From NCBI GenBank assembly GCA_934167755.1, contig CAKPLT010000008.1:1-64000 (forward strand): a DNA stretch of 64,000 bases, given 5' to 3'. Numbering within the stretch: position 1 is the first letter of the stretch; each line of letters starts with the position of its first letter. A program made the position numbers and the translations under genes. Shown here piece after piece: positions 44,801 to 52,885 of the stretch. Below the pieces are notes generated by a model. It searched no databases. It was not told the DNA's origin and worked only from the letters and a program-made list of their open reading frames with translations. This DNA is from an uncultured Clostridia bacterium (GTDB lineage Bacteria; Bacillota; Clostridia; TANB77; CAG-508).

Positions 44801-45570
44801 TTAAATAAACTTCTTGCAGCTTCTACTGTTGGTAGTTCTCCTGGTCTTAATTTTTTATAAATTTCTATTAATGCTTCTTCTCCAGTTTTTATTGGATCTT
44901 TTTGAATTGTTGTTTCTAATAGGCTTTCTTCTCCAAATAATGCTCTTATTTGGTCATCTGAGATTAATCCAAGTGCTCTTAATAATGTTGTTACAGGTAA
45001 TTTTCTTGTTCTATCAACACGTACCCAGAACATATCATTTCCATCTGTTTCATATTCTATCCATGCTCCTCTTAATGGCATTACTGTTGATGTATATGTT
45101 TTCTTTCCTGTTTTTGTATCAAATACTTCATCATAATAGCATCCTGGTGAACGTACTAACTGGCTAACTACAACTCTTTCTGCTCCATTTATTATGAATG
45201 TTCCACTTTCTGTCATCAGTGGAAAGTCCCCTAAATAAATTTCCTGTTCTTTGATTTCTCCAGATTCACGATTTATTAGTCTTACTTTTACATGTAGTCT
45301 TGTTGAATATGTTGCATCTCTTTCTTTTGCTTCTTCTTCAGAATATTTTGTTTTGTCTTCCATATAATAATCGAAAAACTCTAGAACTAAGTTTCCTGTA
45401 TAGTCTATTATTGGTGAAATATCTTTTAATACTTCTCCAAGTCCTTCTTCTATAAACCAGTCATAAGAATCTTTTTGAACTTTGATTAGGTTTGGCATTT
45501 CTATATAATCTCCAACCTTTGAAAAGTCTTTACGAGTCGTTCTTCCGAACTTTACATCTTTGATTTCCAA
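41827..45570 (-). CDS. rpoB: RNA polymerase subunit beta
   Basis: The beta subunit of RNA polymerase, about 1247 residues. The rifampicin-binding region (FFGSSQLSQFMDQTNPL) has the wild-type residues Ser, Asp and Gln where resistance changes occur, and the HKRRISALGPGGLSRERAG segment follows. The C-terminus has an added run of about 65 highly acidic residues (from ETSGKTLTEDD to DNDEDIIE). The likely start is TTG at 45570, with AGGAG 8 bases upstream (EIKDVKFGR follows); a GTG at 45579 overlaps that site. rplL is not adjacent and the gene has its own promoter. Confidence 0.96.
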   Translation of the reverse strand: MEIKDVKFGRTTRKDFSKVGDYIEMPNLIKVQKDSYDWFIEEGLGEVLKDISPIIDYTGNLVLEFFDYYMEDKTKYSEEEAKERDATYSTRLHVKVRLINRESGEIKEQEIYLGDFPLMTESGTFIINGAERVVVSQLVRSPGCYYDEVFDTKTGKKTYTSTVMPLRGAWIEYETDGNDMFWVRVDRTRKLPVTTLLRALGLISDDQIRALFGEESLLETTIQKDPIKTGEEALIEIYKKLRPGELPTVEAARSLFNGLFFDNRRYDLAKVGRFKFNQKLSIANRIKNQVAFEDIMDKETGEVFVTAGEIITPEVAEDIQNAGINIVDIKLGEQKIRIIGNGIVNIHKVLPNFDLSKLHFKDEVNYEVLKNIIENTSEQDLVKVIEERYEELVPKHITTEDIIASINYLLNMYHGLGKKDDIDHLANRRIRCVGELLQNQFRIGLTRLERVVRERMTIQDLDVITPQTLINTKPITSSIREFFGSSQLSQFMDQTNPLSELTHKRRISALGPGGLSRERAGFEVRDIHYTHYGRLCPIESPEGPNIGLISALSSFASINEYGFIETPYRKIDPETHRVTDIVEYMSADVEDNYIIAQASEPMDEKGEFINNRIRVRHQNEIIEVDKELVQYIDVSPKQLVSIAAAMIPFLEHDDAKRSLMGSNMQRQAVPLMTTEAPIVATGIEYRAAKDSGILVLAEDDGVIEKVTGDSITVKYKNGKTVIHKLRKFKRTNGGTCINQKPIVKKGEIVKKGDAIADGPSTKDGEMALGKNMLVAFSTWEGYNYEDAILLNERLVQEDVFTSIHIEEYDCECRDTKLGAEEITRDIPNVGDDSLKDLDENGIIRIGAEVRPGDILVGKVTPKGETELTAEERLLRAIFGEKAREVRDTSLRVPHGEAGTIVDVKIFTRDNSEELGPGVNQVIRCYIATKRKISVGDKMAGRHGNKGVISRILPTEDMPFLPDGTPVDILLNPLGIPSRMNLGQILEVHLGGAARALGWKVSTPVFDGASETEIEDLLEQAGMSKDGKTTLYDGRTGEPFASPITVGVMYMLKLHHLVDDKIHARSTGPYSLVTQQPLGGKAQFGGQRFGEMEVWALEAYGAAYTLQEILTVKSDDTVGRVKAYEAIVKGENIPEPGVPESFKVLVKELQALGLDIKLYSDNNEELELREHIEDGIDYEETSGKTLTEDDVLIHEDLEDGYSEENEDMIDDEEDSDELFDDDDLDDEESIYDNDLANDNLDNDEDIIE

Positions 45571-45801
45571 ATAAATCACTCCTAAAAAATTATTAAGCAG
45601 ATTTAAATTTTTATTTTATTTAGAAAAATCTCTTCTTAATAAATATTTCCACAAAATCCAGAAAATTGTCTGCTTCCACAATTTCTTTACTTTGCTTTCA
45701 TATCTATAATTCTTATTTTTCTAATTTTTAACTATTGTGAATTAAATATCGTATATTTTAAAATGGCACAAAAATCCATTTTTATAAAACCATACTTTTT
45801 A
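45571..45801 (-). promoter_or_regulatory. long 5' leader of rpoB
   Basis: About 230 bases lie between the promoter at 45802-45831 and the rpoB start. AT-rich with a short GC-richer part near 45650-45690 (TTGTGGAAGCAGACAATTTT). No clear terminator or riboswitch is visible, but leader control is possible. Confidence 0.4.
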
Positions 45802-45831
45802 ATAATAACATAAAATTTCTATATTTGTCAA
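45802..45831 (-). promoter_or_regulatory. promoter of rpoBC
   Basis: On the minus strand: TTGACA (45826-45831), 18 bases, TATTAT (45802-45807). Confidence 0.7.
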
Positions 45832-45864
45832 TGATTTTAATATATTTTTTCTGAATAAAAATAT

Positions 45865-46115
45865 GTTACTTGATAAGTTTTTTTGAATTAATATAAAGAA
45901 AAATTTTAAATACAAGCTTTGAATGAAATGACGAATGTGCATGGAGAAATTTTAGAAATTCTTATGTAGTTTTATGGTAAGAGTTCACGATAGTGGAAAG
46001 GACCCATAAAACAAATTAGAATTTCTTAAATTTCGTAATAAGCCGAGGAATGTAATAAAAAACTTATATTTAAAATTTTCTTATAAAAAGTCAATCAAAA
46101 TCCTTATCAAGTAAC
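45865..46115. repeat. 251-bp palindromic repeat, copy B
   Basis: Outer arms GTTACTTGATAAG and CTTATCAAGTAAC are exact inverted repeats. The next stem pairs TTTTAAATA with TATTTAAAA. The conserved core has ACGAATGTG, TTTTAGAAATTCT, TTTTATGG, GTTCACGATAGTGGAA, CCATAAAA, TAGAATTTCTTAAATTT and AATAAGCCGAGGAATGTAA. It lies between rpoB and the plus-strand gene at 46194. Confidence 0.88.
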
Positions 46116-46136
46116 TTATTTTTTTGTTCTATCTTC

Positions 46137-46164
46137 TTGACTTTTTTATATGTTATAGTAAAAT
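46137..46164 (+). promoter_or_regulatory. possible promoter of the 46194 gene
   Basis: TTGACT (46137-46142), 16 bases, TAAAAT (46159-46164), 29 bases before the ATG. Confidence 0.45.
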
Positions 46165-46193
46165 AGAATAAGTTTTAATTAAGGAGGAAAAAC

Positions 46194-46751
46194 ATGGCAA
46201 GTTTACCATTAGTAGTGAAATATATTTTAGTTTTCTTAATCTCAATGGTTCCAATAGTTGAATTAAGAGGTGCTATACCTATAGCAGAAAGTCTTGGACT
46301 AAATATATTTTTATATTATCCAATAGCAATTATCGGGAATATGCTTCCAGTACCTATTATTTATTTATTTGCAAGAAAAGTTCTTGAATGGGGAAAAGAT
46401 AAAAAAATAATAGGTGAATTTTTCACATGGTGTTTAGAAAAAGGTGAAAAAGGTGGAGAAAAACTAAAAAAATCAGCTGGAAATCGTGGTATATTTTGGG
46501 CATTACTAATATTTGTAGGAATTCCTTTACCTGGAACAGGAGCATGGACTGGAACATTAGCAGCAAGTTTCTTAAAGCTTGATTTTAAAACAAGTATATT
46601 TGCAGTCGCTCTTGGTGTATTATTAGCAGGTATTATAATGTCTTTAGGAAGTAAAATTGTTGCTATTTTAGGATGGGCTGGAGTATTTGCTATTATTGCT
46701 GTAATATTAGTTATTGTATTAATATCAGTCATAATAAAAAAGAAAAAATAA
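46194..46751 (+). CDS. small multidrug-export-like membrane protein
   Basis: A 185-residue membrane protein of the Sm_multidrug_ex family. Family marks are SMVPIVELRGAIPIA at 17-31 and FVGIPLPGTGAWTGTLAA near 107-124; four to five hydrophobic segments and a basic end (IKKKK) complete it. The name comes from a weak historical link to drug export; actual substrate unknown. AAGGAGG lies 5-6 bases before the ATG. Monocistronic with its own terminator. Confidence 0.87.
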   Translation: MASLPLVVKYILVFLISMVPIVELRGAIPIAESLGLNIFLYYPIAIIGNMLPVPIIYLFARKVLEWGKDKKIIGEFFTWCLEKGEKGGEKLKKSAGNRGIFWALLIFVGIPLPGTGAWTGTLAASFLKLDFKTSIFAVALGVLLAGIIMSLGSKIVAILGWAGVFAIIAVILVIVLISVIIKKKK

Positions 46752-46771
46752 AAAATTATTTTGAGTATAGC

Positions 46772-46810
46772 ATGCACCTATAATTAGGTGCATATTTATT
46801 TCTTTTTATG
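46772..46810 (+). terminator. terminator of the 46194 gene
   Basis: ATGCACCTA and TAGGTGCAT pair with a 4-base loop, followed by ATTTATTTCTTTTT. Confidence 0.82.
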
Positions 46811-46840
46811 TTGTAAAATTATTGCATAAGGAGGAATAAT

Positions 46841-47041
46841 ATGAACAAATTAAAAATACCAGAAAATCATAGTGGAGTTAGTAAAACTTTACGCTTACCA
46901 GAAGATATTGTTGAAGATGTGCAGAATTTAGCAGATCTAAAAAAGCTTTCTTTTAACAAAACAATTATTTCTTTACTTAGATTCAGTTTAGAAAATCTTG
47001 ATGACACAGACAAAGCATCTCTAAATGAAAAACGCAATTAA
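46841..47041 (+). CDS. small ribbon-helix-helix-like protein
   Basis: A 66-residue protein. The central part (VSKTLRLPEDIVEDVQNLADLKKLSFNKTII, read in parts: VSKTLRLPEDIVEDVQ, LADLKKLSFNKTII) fits a ribbon-helix-helix DNA-binding unit: one beta strand, then two helices with an S-F-N-K-T turn. Such proteins repress their own operon or serve as antitoxins. No toxin gene is adjacent; the gene is single between two terminators. AAGGAGG is 8 bases before the ATG. Confidence 0.65.
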   Translation: MNKLKIPENHSGVSKTLRLPEDIVEDVQNLADLKKLSFNKTIISLLRFSLENLDDTDKASLNEKRN

Positions 47042-47083
47042 AAAAAAATTAAGATTTTCAAAAAAGAAAATCTTAATTTTTTT
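47042..47083. terminator. bidirectional terminator
   Basis: AAAAAAATTAAGATTTTC and GAAAATCTTAATTTTTTT are perfect inverted arms. They serve the RHH gene on the plus strand and the convergent gene at 47082 on the minus strand, whose stop overlaps the arm. Confidence 0.9.
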
Positions 47084-47351
47084 AATTTAATTGTATTCTT
47101 GTATCATTATCTAAGAATAAAATCATTTTGTTTTCACCAATTTCTACTTGATATACTTGATTCAAATTTAATGATATATATACTTCTTTCATCTCATCTC
47201 TTAAATTTAGGGTATCATTTTGAATTTTATACATCATTTTTTCCATAAAAAACTGATTAATTAAAAATCCATCTTGTTGTATTGTTACTGGCTTTTGTTG
47301 TAGTTTATCTAAATACTTTTCTATTTTTACAATCATGTCTTGTTTCATCAT
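47082..47351 (-). CDS. conserved small protein, unknown
   Basis: An 89-residue soluble protein with no recognised family. The first half is helical (MIVKIEKYLDKLQQKPVT) and the second half has beta strands ending KMILFLDNDTRIQLN. It has no Cys, signal peptide or membrane segment. AGAGG precedes the ATG. Convergent with the RHH gene and separated from it by a shared terminator. Confidence 0.5.
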   Translation of the reverse strand: MMKQDMIVKIEKYLDKLQQKPVTIQQDGFLINQFFMEKMMYKIQNDTLNLRDEMKEVYISLNLNQVYQVEIGENKMILFLDNDTRIQLN

Positions 47352-47550
47352 TTTACCTCTTTCTAGTTATATTTTACCTTTTCAAAGAATTTTTATACTC
47401 TTTCACCTCTTTTCTTTAGCACAGTAAAAACTTACAACTTGATTTGTGCTTATTTTTTGTTTGATTGTAATTTAGTGACAAAAGCGACCCAAATTAATTT
47501 GACTGAATTTATTGTTTAAAATTTATCTTATGCTTCTGAAACTGCATAGA

Positions 47551-47588
47551 CAAAAAAATCTCATACTAAAAATTTCTTAGTATGAGAT
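47551..47588 (-). terminator. terminator of the AI-2E family gene
   Basis: ATCTCATACTAA and TTAGTATGAGAT pair with a 7-base loop, with a T6 run on the minus strand. I see no gene in 47352-47550. Confidence 0.88.
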
Positions 47589-47624
47589 AATATTAACATT
47601 TTTTTACTTTTTTTTCAATACTTT

Positions 47625-48764
47625 TTAGGCATATTTCTTGTTGTTTTTAAATTCCAACCAATCATTTATCAAAATCTTTAATACAGCTGCAACAGGCACT
47701 GCTAAGAACATTCCTAAAACACCAAAATATGCTCCTCCAACAGTTACAGCAAATATTACAAGTAGTGGACTTATTTCTAATGAATTTCCTATTATCTTAG
47801 GATTTATTATATTTGAATCAATTTGTTGTAATACTATTACTACAATCGCCATTATTAAAGTTTGTGATATACCACCAGTAATAAGTGTAATTAATATACT
47901 TATTGCAACAGCTATTATTGCTCCAAAATATGGTATTATATTAAATAATCCTATCATAAATCCTAATAATATAGCATATTTAACTCCAATTATACTCATC
48001 GCAATAGTAACTAAAATTCCAACTATAATTCCGTCTATTACTTGACTGCTAATAAATTTAAAGAATATTTTATTTGTACTATCTATATATTCTCCAATTT
48101 TATCACATGTCTTTTTATCAAATATAACCATTGTTAATTTGTTAAAAAATCCATAGATTTGATTTCTTTGTAACAGTATATATACTGAAACTACTATTGA
48201 TACAAACACATCAAATATTCCACTAGCAACGCCTAAAACACTTTTTATATAACCTGTTATTCTTTCTGTACTCACATATTGTTTAAAATCTATATTTTGA
48301 ATTGCTTCTCCTACACTTTTTATTGCTTCTTCTACTTGTTGACTTTTTAATATTGAATCTTCTGGTAATGCGTTTAATTTTTCTATAGCTGTATTCCAAT
48401 ATCCTTGAAAGTTATTTACTAATTCAATAACACTATCTATAACAACTGGTAATATAACATTAACTAATAATATGATTACTAATGTTGCTAATACATATGT
48501 TATAAGTACACTTAAACCTCTTGATTTCTTTTTTATTAGTTTTCTTTTAGATTTTGAAAACTTTTTTTCAATTCTAGAAGCTGGTATATACAACAAATAT
48601 GCTAATAATGCTCCAGCCATAAATGGTGCAATTACATTTAAAAATTTTCCTATCACTCCTCCAATTGCTGTAAAATTATCAAAAAATTTATATACAATTA
48701 TTATTGCTACTCCAAGTAAGAAGTAATACATCCATTTCGAAAGATTTTTCTTTATTTCATTCAT
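47625..48764 (-). CDS. AI-2E family transporter
   Basis: A 379-residue membrane protein with about eight transmembrane helices. Family marks include IAPFMAGALLAYLLYIPASR near 45-64, the SSQVIDGIIVGILVTIAMSIIG region (parts SSQVIDGII, AMSIIGVKYA), and FNIIPYFGAIIA near 285. Members export signals, sodium or protons in different species, so the substrate is open. The ATG at 48764 is preferred for its AAAGGA site; upstream in-frame starts lack one. Confidence 0.9.
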   Translation of the reverse strand: MNEIKKNLSKWMYYFLLGVAIIIVYKFFDNFTAIGGVIGKFLNVIAPFMAGALLAYLLYIPASRIEKKFSKSKRKLIKKKSRGLSVLITYVLATLVIILLVNVILPVVIDSVIELVNNFQGYWNTAIEKLNALPEDSILKSQQVEEAIKSVGEAIQNIDFKQYVSTERITGYIKSVLGVASGIFDVFVSIVVSVYILLQRNQIYGFFNKLTMVIFDKKTCDKIGEYIDSTNKIFFKFISSQVIDGIIVGILVTIAMSIIGVKYAILLGFMIGLFNIIPYFGAIIAVAISILITLITGGISQTLIMAIVVIVLQQIDSNIINPKIIGNSLEISPLLVIFAVTVGGAYFGVLGMFLAVPVAAVLKILINDWLEFKNNKKYA

Positions 48765-48813
48765 ATTTATTATTCCTTTCTTTCCCTTCAAATTTTAATC
48801 TAATTACAAAAAT

Positions 48814-49569
48814 TTAAATTTCTATTTCTAATCCAACTGGACAATGATCACTTCCAAATACCTCAGGATATATTACTGCATCTTTTATGTTTTTTTCAAT
48901 ATCTTTAGATGTAATAAAATAATCAATTCTCCATCCTACATTCTTTTCTCTAGCATGTCCCATATAAGACCACCAACTATATGCATCTGTTTTTTCAGGG
49001 TATACATATCTAAAACTATCTGAAAATCCTGCTTGTAAGAGTTCTGTCATTTTGTCTCTTTCCTCATCTGTAAAACCTGCATTTCCTTTATTAGTCTTAG
49101 GATTTTTCAAATCAATTTCTTCATGTGCCACATTTAAATCCCCACACATTATTACTGGTTTTGTTTCATTTAGTTTTAATAAATACTTTCGTATTTCATC
49201 TTCCCATATCATTCTATAATTTAATCTTTCTAATTCCCTTTTTGCATTTGGAGTATATATTGTGACCATATAAAACTTTTCAAATTCTAAAGTTATAACT
49301 CTTCCCTCTTTATCATGTTCTTCTATACCTATTCCATATGTAACTTTTAAAGGCTCTTTTTTTGTAAATATTGCTGTACCTGAATATCCTTTACGTTCTG
49401 CACTATTCCAAAAACTATTATATCCTTCAAACTTTAAACTAATTTGTTCTGGCTGGCATTTTGTTTCTTGTATACAAAATATATCTGCATCTATTTTGTT
49501 AAAAAAATCTGTAAATCCTTTATTTACACATGCTCTTATTCCATTTACATTCCATGAAATTAATTTCAT
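48814..49569 (-). CDS. xthA: exodeoxyribonuclease III / AP endonuclease
   Basis: A 251-residue magnesium-dependent nuclease that cleaves DNA at abasic sites in base-excision repair. Motifs: WNVNGIRA (6-13), CIQETKCQ with the metal-binding Glu, YTPNAKRELERL, CGDLNVAHEEIDL, WWSYMGHAREKNVGWRIDYF and the final SDHCPVGLEI with the catalytic Asp-His. Complete. A palindrome of the GGGGACAC type lies 12 bases upstream of its start, close to the Shine-Dalgarno (GGAGG). Confidence 0.95.
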   Translation of the reverse strand: MKLISWNVNGIRACVNKGFTDFFNKIDADIFCIQETKCQPEQISLKFEGYNSFWNSAERKGYSGTAIFTKKEPLKVTYGIGIEEHDKEGRVITLEFEKFYMVTIYTPNAKRELERLNYRMIWEDEIRKYLLKLNETKPVIMCGDLNVAHEEIDLKNPKTNKGNAGFTDEERDKMTELLQAGFSDSFRYVYPEKTDAYSWWSYMGHAREKNVGWRIDYFITSKDIEKNIKDAVIYPEVFGSDHCPVGLEIEI

Positions 49570-49580
49570 TTATAACCTCC

Positions 49581-49638
49581 TTTTACCATTGGGGACACTT
49601 ATTAATGGTAAATTTTTTTACCACTGGGGACACCCTTG
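49581..49638. repeat. GGGGACAC palindromic repeat, copy 1
   Basis: The unit TTTTACCA-TGGGGACAC occurs twice (49581-49597 and 49618-49633), with ATTAATGGTAAA between them pairing with TTTACCA. The whole element is repeated in reverse orientation at 53763. It resembles REP sequences mobilised by RAYT (Y1 transposase) in Bacillota, by my memory of that motif; no RAYT gene is in the window. Confidence 0.75.
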
Positions 49639-49727
49639 ATAATATTTTATAAATTATTGTATTTTTTCTTGTAATATACATATTATATATTAGCATATTT
49701 TAAAGATTTTAGCAATCAGAACAAAAA

Positions 49728-49752
49728 GGAATTAGACAAATTATCTAATTCC
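49728..49752 (-). terminator. terminator of tsf
   Basis: GGAATTAGA and TCTAATTCC pair, with TTTTTGTT following on the minus strand. Confidence 0.85.
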
Positions 49753-49760
49753 CATAAAAT

Positions 49761-50636
49761 TTATTGTAATTGTTTCATAACTTCTTCTGCAAAGTTTTCT
49801 TCTTTTTTCTCAATTCCTTCGCCTTTTTCAAATCTTGCAAATTCAACAACTGATGCATCTTTTAAAACTTGTGAAACTTTCATACTTGGATCTTTAACAA
49901 ATTCTTGATCTACTAAGCATATTTCTTCATAGAATTTATTAATTCTACCCATAACTATCTTTTCAGCAATTGCTTCTGGTTTACCTTCATTCATTGTTTG
50001 TGCTTTTAAGATTTCTTTTTCTTTTTCTAATCTTTCAGCTGGAACTTGATCTCTATTTACAAATTCAGGTCTTGCAGCCGCTATTTGCATACATACATCT
50101 TTTGCTAGTTCTTTGTTTCCATTTGTCATATTAACTAAAACTGCAATTTTTCCATCACCATGAATATATTTTTCAACTAATCCATCTGTTGTTTCAAATC
50201 TTGCAAATCTTCTTATTGTCATATTTTCACCAATTGTTGCAATTTTATCTATTAATACTTCATTAACAGTTTTTCCTTCTACTGCTATTGATGGTTCTGC
50301 TAATAAATCTTCAACTGTTGCAGGATTATTTTTTACAACTTGTTTTGCAACATCCATTACAAATGTTTTAAATTCTTCATTTTTTGCAACGAAATCTGTT
50401 TCTGCATTAACTTCAACAATTGCACCTACTTTTCCATCTTCAGTAACATATGCTTCTACTAAACCTTCTGCAGCAACTCTTCCTGATTTTTTAGCTGCTT
50501 TTGCTATTCCTCTTTCTCTTAATAGTTCAGATGCTTTTTCTAAATCTCCATCTGTTTCTGTTAATACTTTTTTGCAGTCCATCATTCCTGCGCCTGTTTT
50601 TTCTCTTAATTCTTTAACCAATGCTGCTGTAACCAT
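49761..50636 (-). CDS. tsf: translation elongation factor Ts
   Basis: A 291-residue exchange factor that reloads EF-Tu with GTP. The N-terminal UBA-like domain (LVKELREKTGAGMMDCKKVLTE) and the TDFVAKNEEFK core contact are present. Slightly shorter than some homologues but full in domains. It follows rpsB by 99 bp with a hairpin between. Confidence 0.97.
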   Translation of the reverse strand: MVTAALVKELREKTGAGMMDCKKVLTETDGDLEKASELLRERGIAKAAKKSGRVAAEGLVEAYVTEDGKVGAIVEVNAETDFVAKNEEFKTFVMDVAKQVVKNNPATVEDLLAEPSIAVEGKTVNEVLIDKIATIGENMTIRRFARFETTDGLVEKYIHGDGKIAVLVNMTNGNKELAKDVCMQIAAARPEFVNRDQVPAERLEKEKEILKAQTMNEGKPEAIAEKIVMGRINKFYEEICLVDQEFVKDPSMKVSQVLKDASVVEFARFEKGEGIEKKEENFAEEVMKQLQ

Positions 50637-50662
50637 CTATACATTCCTCCTTTTAGTTTTTA

Positions 50663-50720
50663 GAAGATATTTTTATCTTCCATTTATAAAAAATAGAGTA
50701 GAGCAGTAGAGCCCCACTCT
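50663..50720 (-). promoter_or_regulatory. hairpins between rpsB and tsf
   Basis: AGAGTGGGGCTCT pairs imperfectly with the following GCTCTACTCT (50695-50720), then TATTTTTT: a partial terminator or attenuator. A second stem GAAGATA/TATCTTC (50663-50680) lies near the tsf ribosome site. Together they may set the rpsB:tsf ratio. Confidence 0.55.
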
Positions 50721-50735
50721 TTTATTAACATTTTA

Positions 50736-51515
50736 CTATTCTTCTACTTTTTCTTCACTTTCGCTAACAACTTGTTCCATTGTTTCTGCTTCTTCTGAAA
50801 TATCTTGTTCTTCTGTAGCAGGTTCAAAGCTTTCACCTTGTTTTCCTTCAATTACTGCATTTGCCATAACATCTGCAATTAATTTAACTGCTCTTATAGC
50901 ATCATCATTTCCTGGAATTGGGTAATCTAATTCTTCAGGATTACAGTTTGTATCTACTATTCCTACTACTGGAATTCCTAATTTTTTAGCTTCTAATATT
51001 GCTATTTTTTCTTTTTTAGGATCTACTAAGAATATAACTCCTGGTAATTTGTCCATATCTTTGATTCCACCAAGATTTTTTTCTAGTTTTTCCATTTCTT
51101 TTTTAAGTAATATTACTTCTTTTTTAGGTAATACATCAAATGTACCATCTTCTGCCATTGTTTCTAAATCTTTTAATCTTTTAATTCTTGTTTGAATTGT
51201 ATCAAAGTTTGTTAACATTCCTCCTAACCATCTTTGATCAACATAGTACATTCCACTCTTAATTGCTGCATCTTTCATACATTCTTGAGCTTGTTTTTTT
51301 GTTCCTACGAATAGAACTGTTTTTCCTTCTTCTACTTGTTCTTTAATGAATTCATATGCTTCATCAATTTTCTTTGAAGCTTTTTGTAAATCGATTATAT
51401 GGATTCCATTTCTTGCTTGAAATATGTATTCAGCCATTCTAGGATCCCATCTTCTTGTTTGATGTCCAAAGTGAACACCAGCTTCTAGTAATTGTTTCAT
51501 TGCAACTACTGCCAT
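50736..51515 (-). CDS. rpsB: 30S ribosomal protein S2
   Basis: A 259-residue protein. MKQLLEAGVHFGHQTRRWDPRM near 6-27 is the S2 opening; LFVGTKKQAQE, WLGGMLTN and GIVDTNCNPEELDYPIPGNDD follow. The C-terminus has about 35 added acidic residues (EGKQGESFEPATEEQ ... EEKVEE). It heads the rpsB-tsf operon with its own promoter and a long leader. Confidence 0.97.
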   Translation of the reverse strand: MAVVAMKQLLEAGVHFGHQTRRWDPRMAEYIFQARNGIHIIDLQKASKKIDEAYEFIKEQVEEGKTVLFVGTKKQAQECMKDAAIKSGMYYVDQRWLGGMLTNFDTIQTRIKRLKDLETMAEDGTFDVLPKKEVILLKKEMEKLEKNLGGIKDMDKLPGVIFLVDPKKEKIAILEAKKLGIPVVGIVDTNCNPEELDYPIPGNDDAIRAVKLIADVMANAVIEGKQGESFEPATEEQDISEEAETMEQVVSESEEKVEE

Positions 51516-51638
51516 TTTTTATTCCTCCCTTTTTGTTATAACTTCCATAAAGTTTCATCATCTATGTAGACCTTGATTGTATTAGATTTTCAAGGCACTT
51601 CCACATAAACTCTTCTTTATGTGTTTTTTACGCTAATT
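51516..51638 (-). promoter_or_regulatory. rpsB leader
   Basis: About 120 bases. AACACATAAAGAAGAGTTTATGTGG forms a stem (CACATAAA/TTTATGTG), and GCCTTGAAAATC ... GATT-CAAGGT forms another (CCTTGA/TCAAGG). Leaders of rpsB in other bacteria bind S2 to control the operon; this one is a candidate. Confidence 0.5.
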
Positions 51639-51666
51639 ATTATACCATATTTTTCCGAAAAATCAA
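51639..51666 (-). promoter_or_regulatory. promoter of rpsB-tsf
   Basis: On the minus strand: TTGATT (51661-51666), 16 bases, TATAAT (51639-51644). The string TATAATAATTAGCGTA is shared with rpsU. Confidence 0.75.
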
Positions 51667-51693
51667 GCCCTTTTCTGAAATTTTTGCTATTTC

Positions 51694-51948
51694 GTTACAA
51701 GTTAATGGTTTATTTAAAATTAATATAAAGAAAGACTTAAAATATAAGCTTTGAATGAAGCGACGAATGTGCATGAAGAAATTTTAGAAATTCTATGTGA
51801 TTTTATGGAAAGAGTTCACGAGAGTGGAAGGGTGCCATAAAATGAATTAGAATTTCTTAAATTTCGTAATAAACCGAGTAATGTAATGAAAAGCTTATAT
51901 TTTAAGTCTTTCTTATAAAAAAGTTAATCCAAACCATTAACCTGTAAC
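51694..51948. repeat. 255-bp palindromic repeat, copy C
   Basis: Outer arms GTTACAAGTTAATGG and CCATTAACCTGTAAC (one mismatch). The inner stem pairs CTTAAAATATAAGCTTT with AAAAGCTTATATTTTAAG. The core has GACGAATGTG, TTTTAGAAATTCT, TTTTATGG, TTCACGAGAGTGGAA (a GAGA loop on a CAC/GTG stem), CCATAAAA and TAGAATTTCTTAAATTT. Its right edge touches the stop codon of the LD-carboxypeptidase gene. Confidence 0.9.
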
Positions 51949-52869
51949 CTATTTCACACAATTTTCTAACAATTTTACTTTTACATTTTCGCTTGTATCA
52001 ATTTGGGCCATAACGCCTATTGGTATAACAGTCTTTTGTTCTATATGTCCAAAATTCTCTGATTTTATAATTGGACCTTTAAACTCATTTCCTAATGTGT
52101 CTAATAAAATCTGTTCTAAAGTTATTCCACTTTCATGTGTATAATTTCCAAGCCATATTCCTCGAATTTTATTAAACACTCCATTTTGTTTCATATAATA
52201 CAAATAATTACTTACTAATGCTGGTCCTGTTTCAAATCCTAGTTCTTCCAAAAACAATATTTTATCTGTAAAATCTATACTATATTTTCCTGCAACCATC
52301 GCTCTTGTTAAGCTTAAATTTCCTCCAATTAATTCTCCCTCCACAGAACCTTCTTGTATTGTTTTGTATCCAAATTCATTTTTTCCAAATTCCAAACTAC
52401 CATCTAGAAATCTTTTCAAGACTTCTTTTAAACTATAATCTGTTTCATCTGTAGCTATTGTTTTAAAATTTGTTCCGCAAAAAGTCACTAATCCTGTTTT
52501 TTCTGCTATCATATTTGTAAGTGAAGTAATGTCACTATATCCACATATTATTTTAGGATTTTGTTTTATCATTTCAAAATCTAAATAATCAAATGTTGAA
52601 TTACTATTTTCTCCACCTTTTGCACACCATACCATTTTTACATCTTTATCTTTAAACATTTCACTTATATCTTCAGCTTTCTCTTTTGCTGATGCACTAT
52701 ATCCATTTTTATTCGAAAATAAGTTTTTTGAAAATTTCACTTTAAAGCCTAATTTTTCCATAATTTTTTTGGCTTGTTCTATTTCTTCTACATTTTCATT
52801 TATTATTGGATTAGATGGTGCCACAACGCCTATCATATCACCTATTTTTAATCTCTCTGGTATTATCAT
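51949..52869 (-). CDS. LD-carboxypeptidase (S66 family)
   Basis: A 306-residue serine peptidase related to LdcA and MccF. The nucleophile elbow is CGYSDITSL, the N-terminal start is IGVVAPSNP, and the acidic/histidine part includes FLEELGFETGPALV and ENFGHIEQK. LdcA recycles murein tetrapeptides; MccF cleaves peptide-nucleotide antibiotics, so immunity is a less likely option. The ATG at 52869 has GAGGTG upstream. It follows pgeF by 16 bp, forming a wall-recycling pair. Confidence 0.88.
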   Translation of the reverse strand: MIIPERLKIGDMIGVVAPSNPIINENVEEIEQAKKIMEKLGFKVKFSKNLFSNKNGYSASAKEKAEDISEMFKDKDVKMVWCAKGGENSNSTFDYLDFEMIKQNPKIICGYSDITSLTNMIAEKTGLVTFCGTNFKTIATDETDYSLKEVLKRFLDGSLEFGKNEFGYKTIQEGSVEGELIGGNLSLTRAMVAGKYSIDFTDKILFLEELGFETGPALVSNYLYYMKQNGVFNKIRGIWLGNYTHESGITLEQILLDTLGNEFKGPIIKSENFGHIEQKTVIPIGVMAQIDTSENVKVKLLENCVK

Positions 52870-52885
52870 TTTACACCTCACTTAA

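Noticed and set aside
45865..46115. Group II intron or known riboswitch
   Set aside because: No domain V hallmark is seen; the symmetric arms fit a palindromic element better, and copies lie after genes as well as before them.
46841..47351. Toxin-antitoxin pair made by the RHH protein and the 89-residue protein
   Set aside because: The genes converge and have separate transcripts with a shared terminator; such pairs are normally co-directional.
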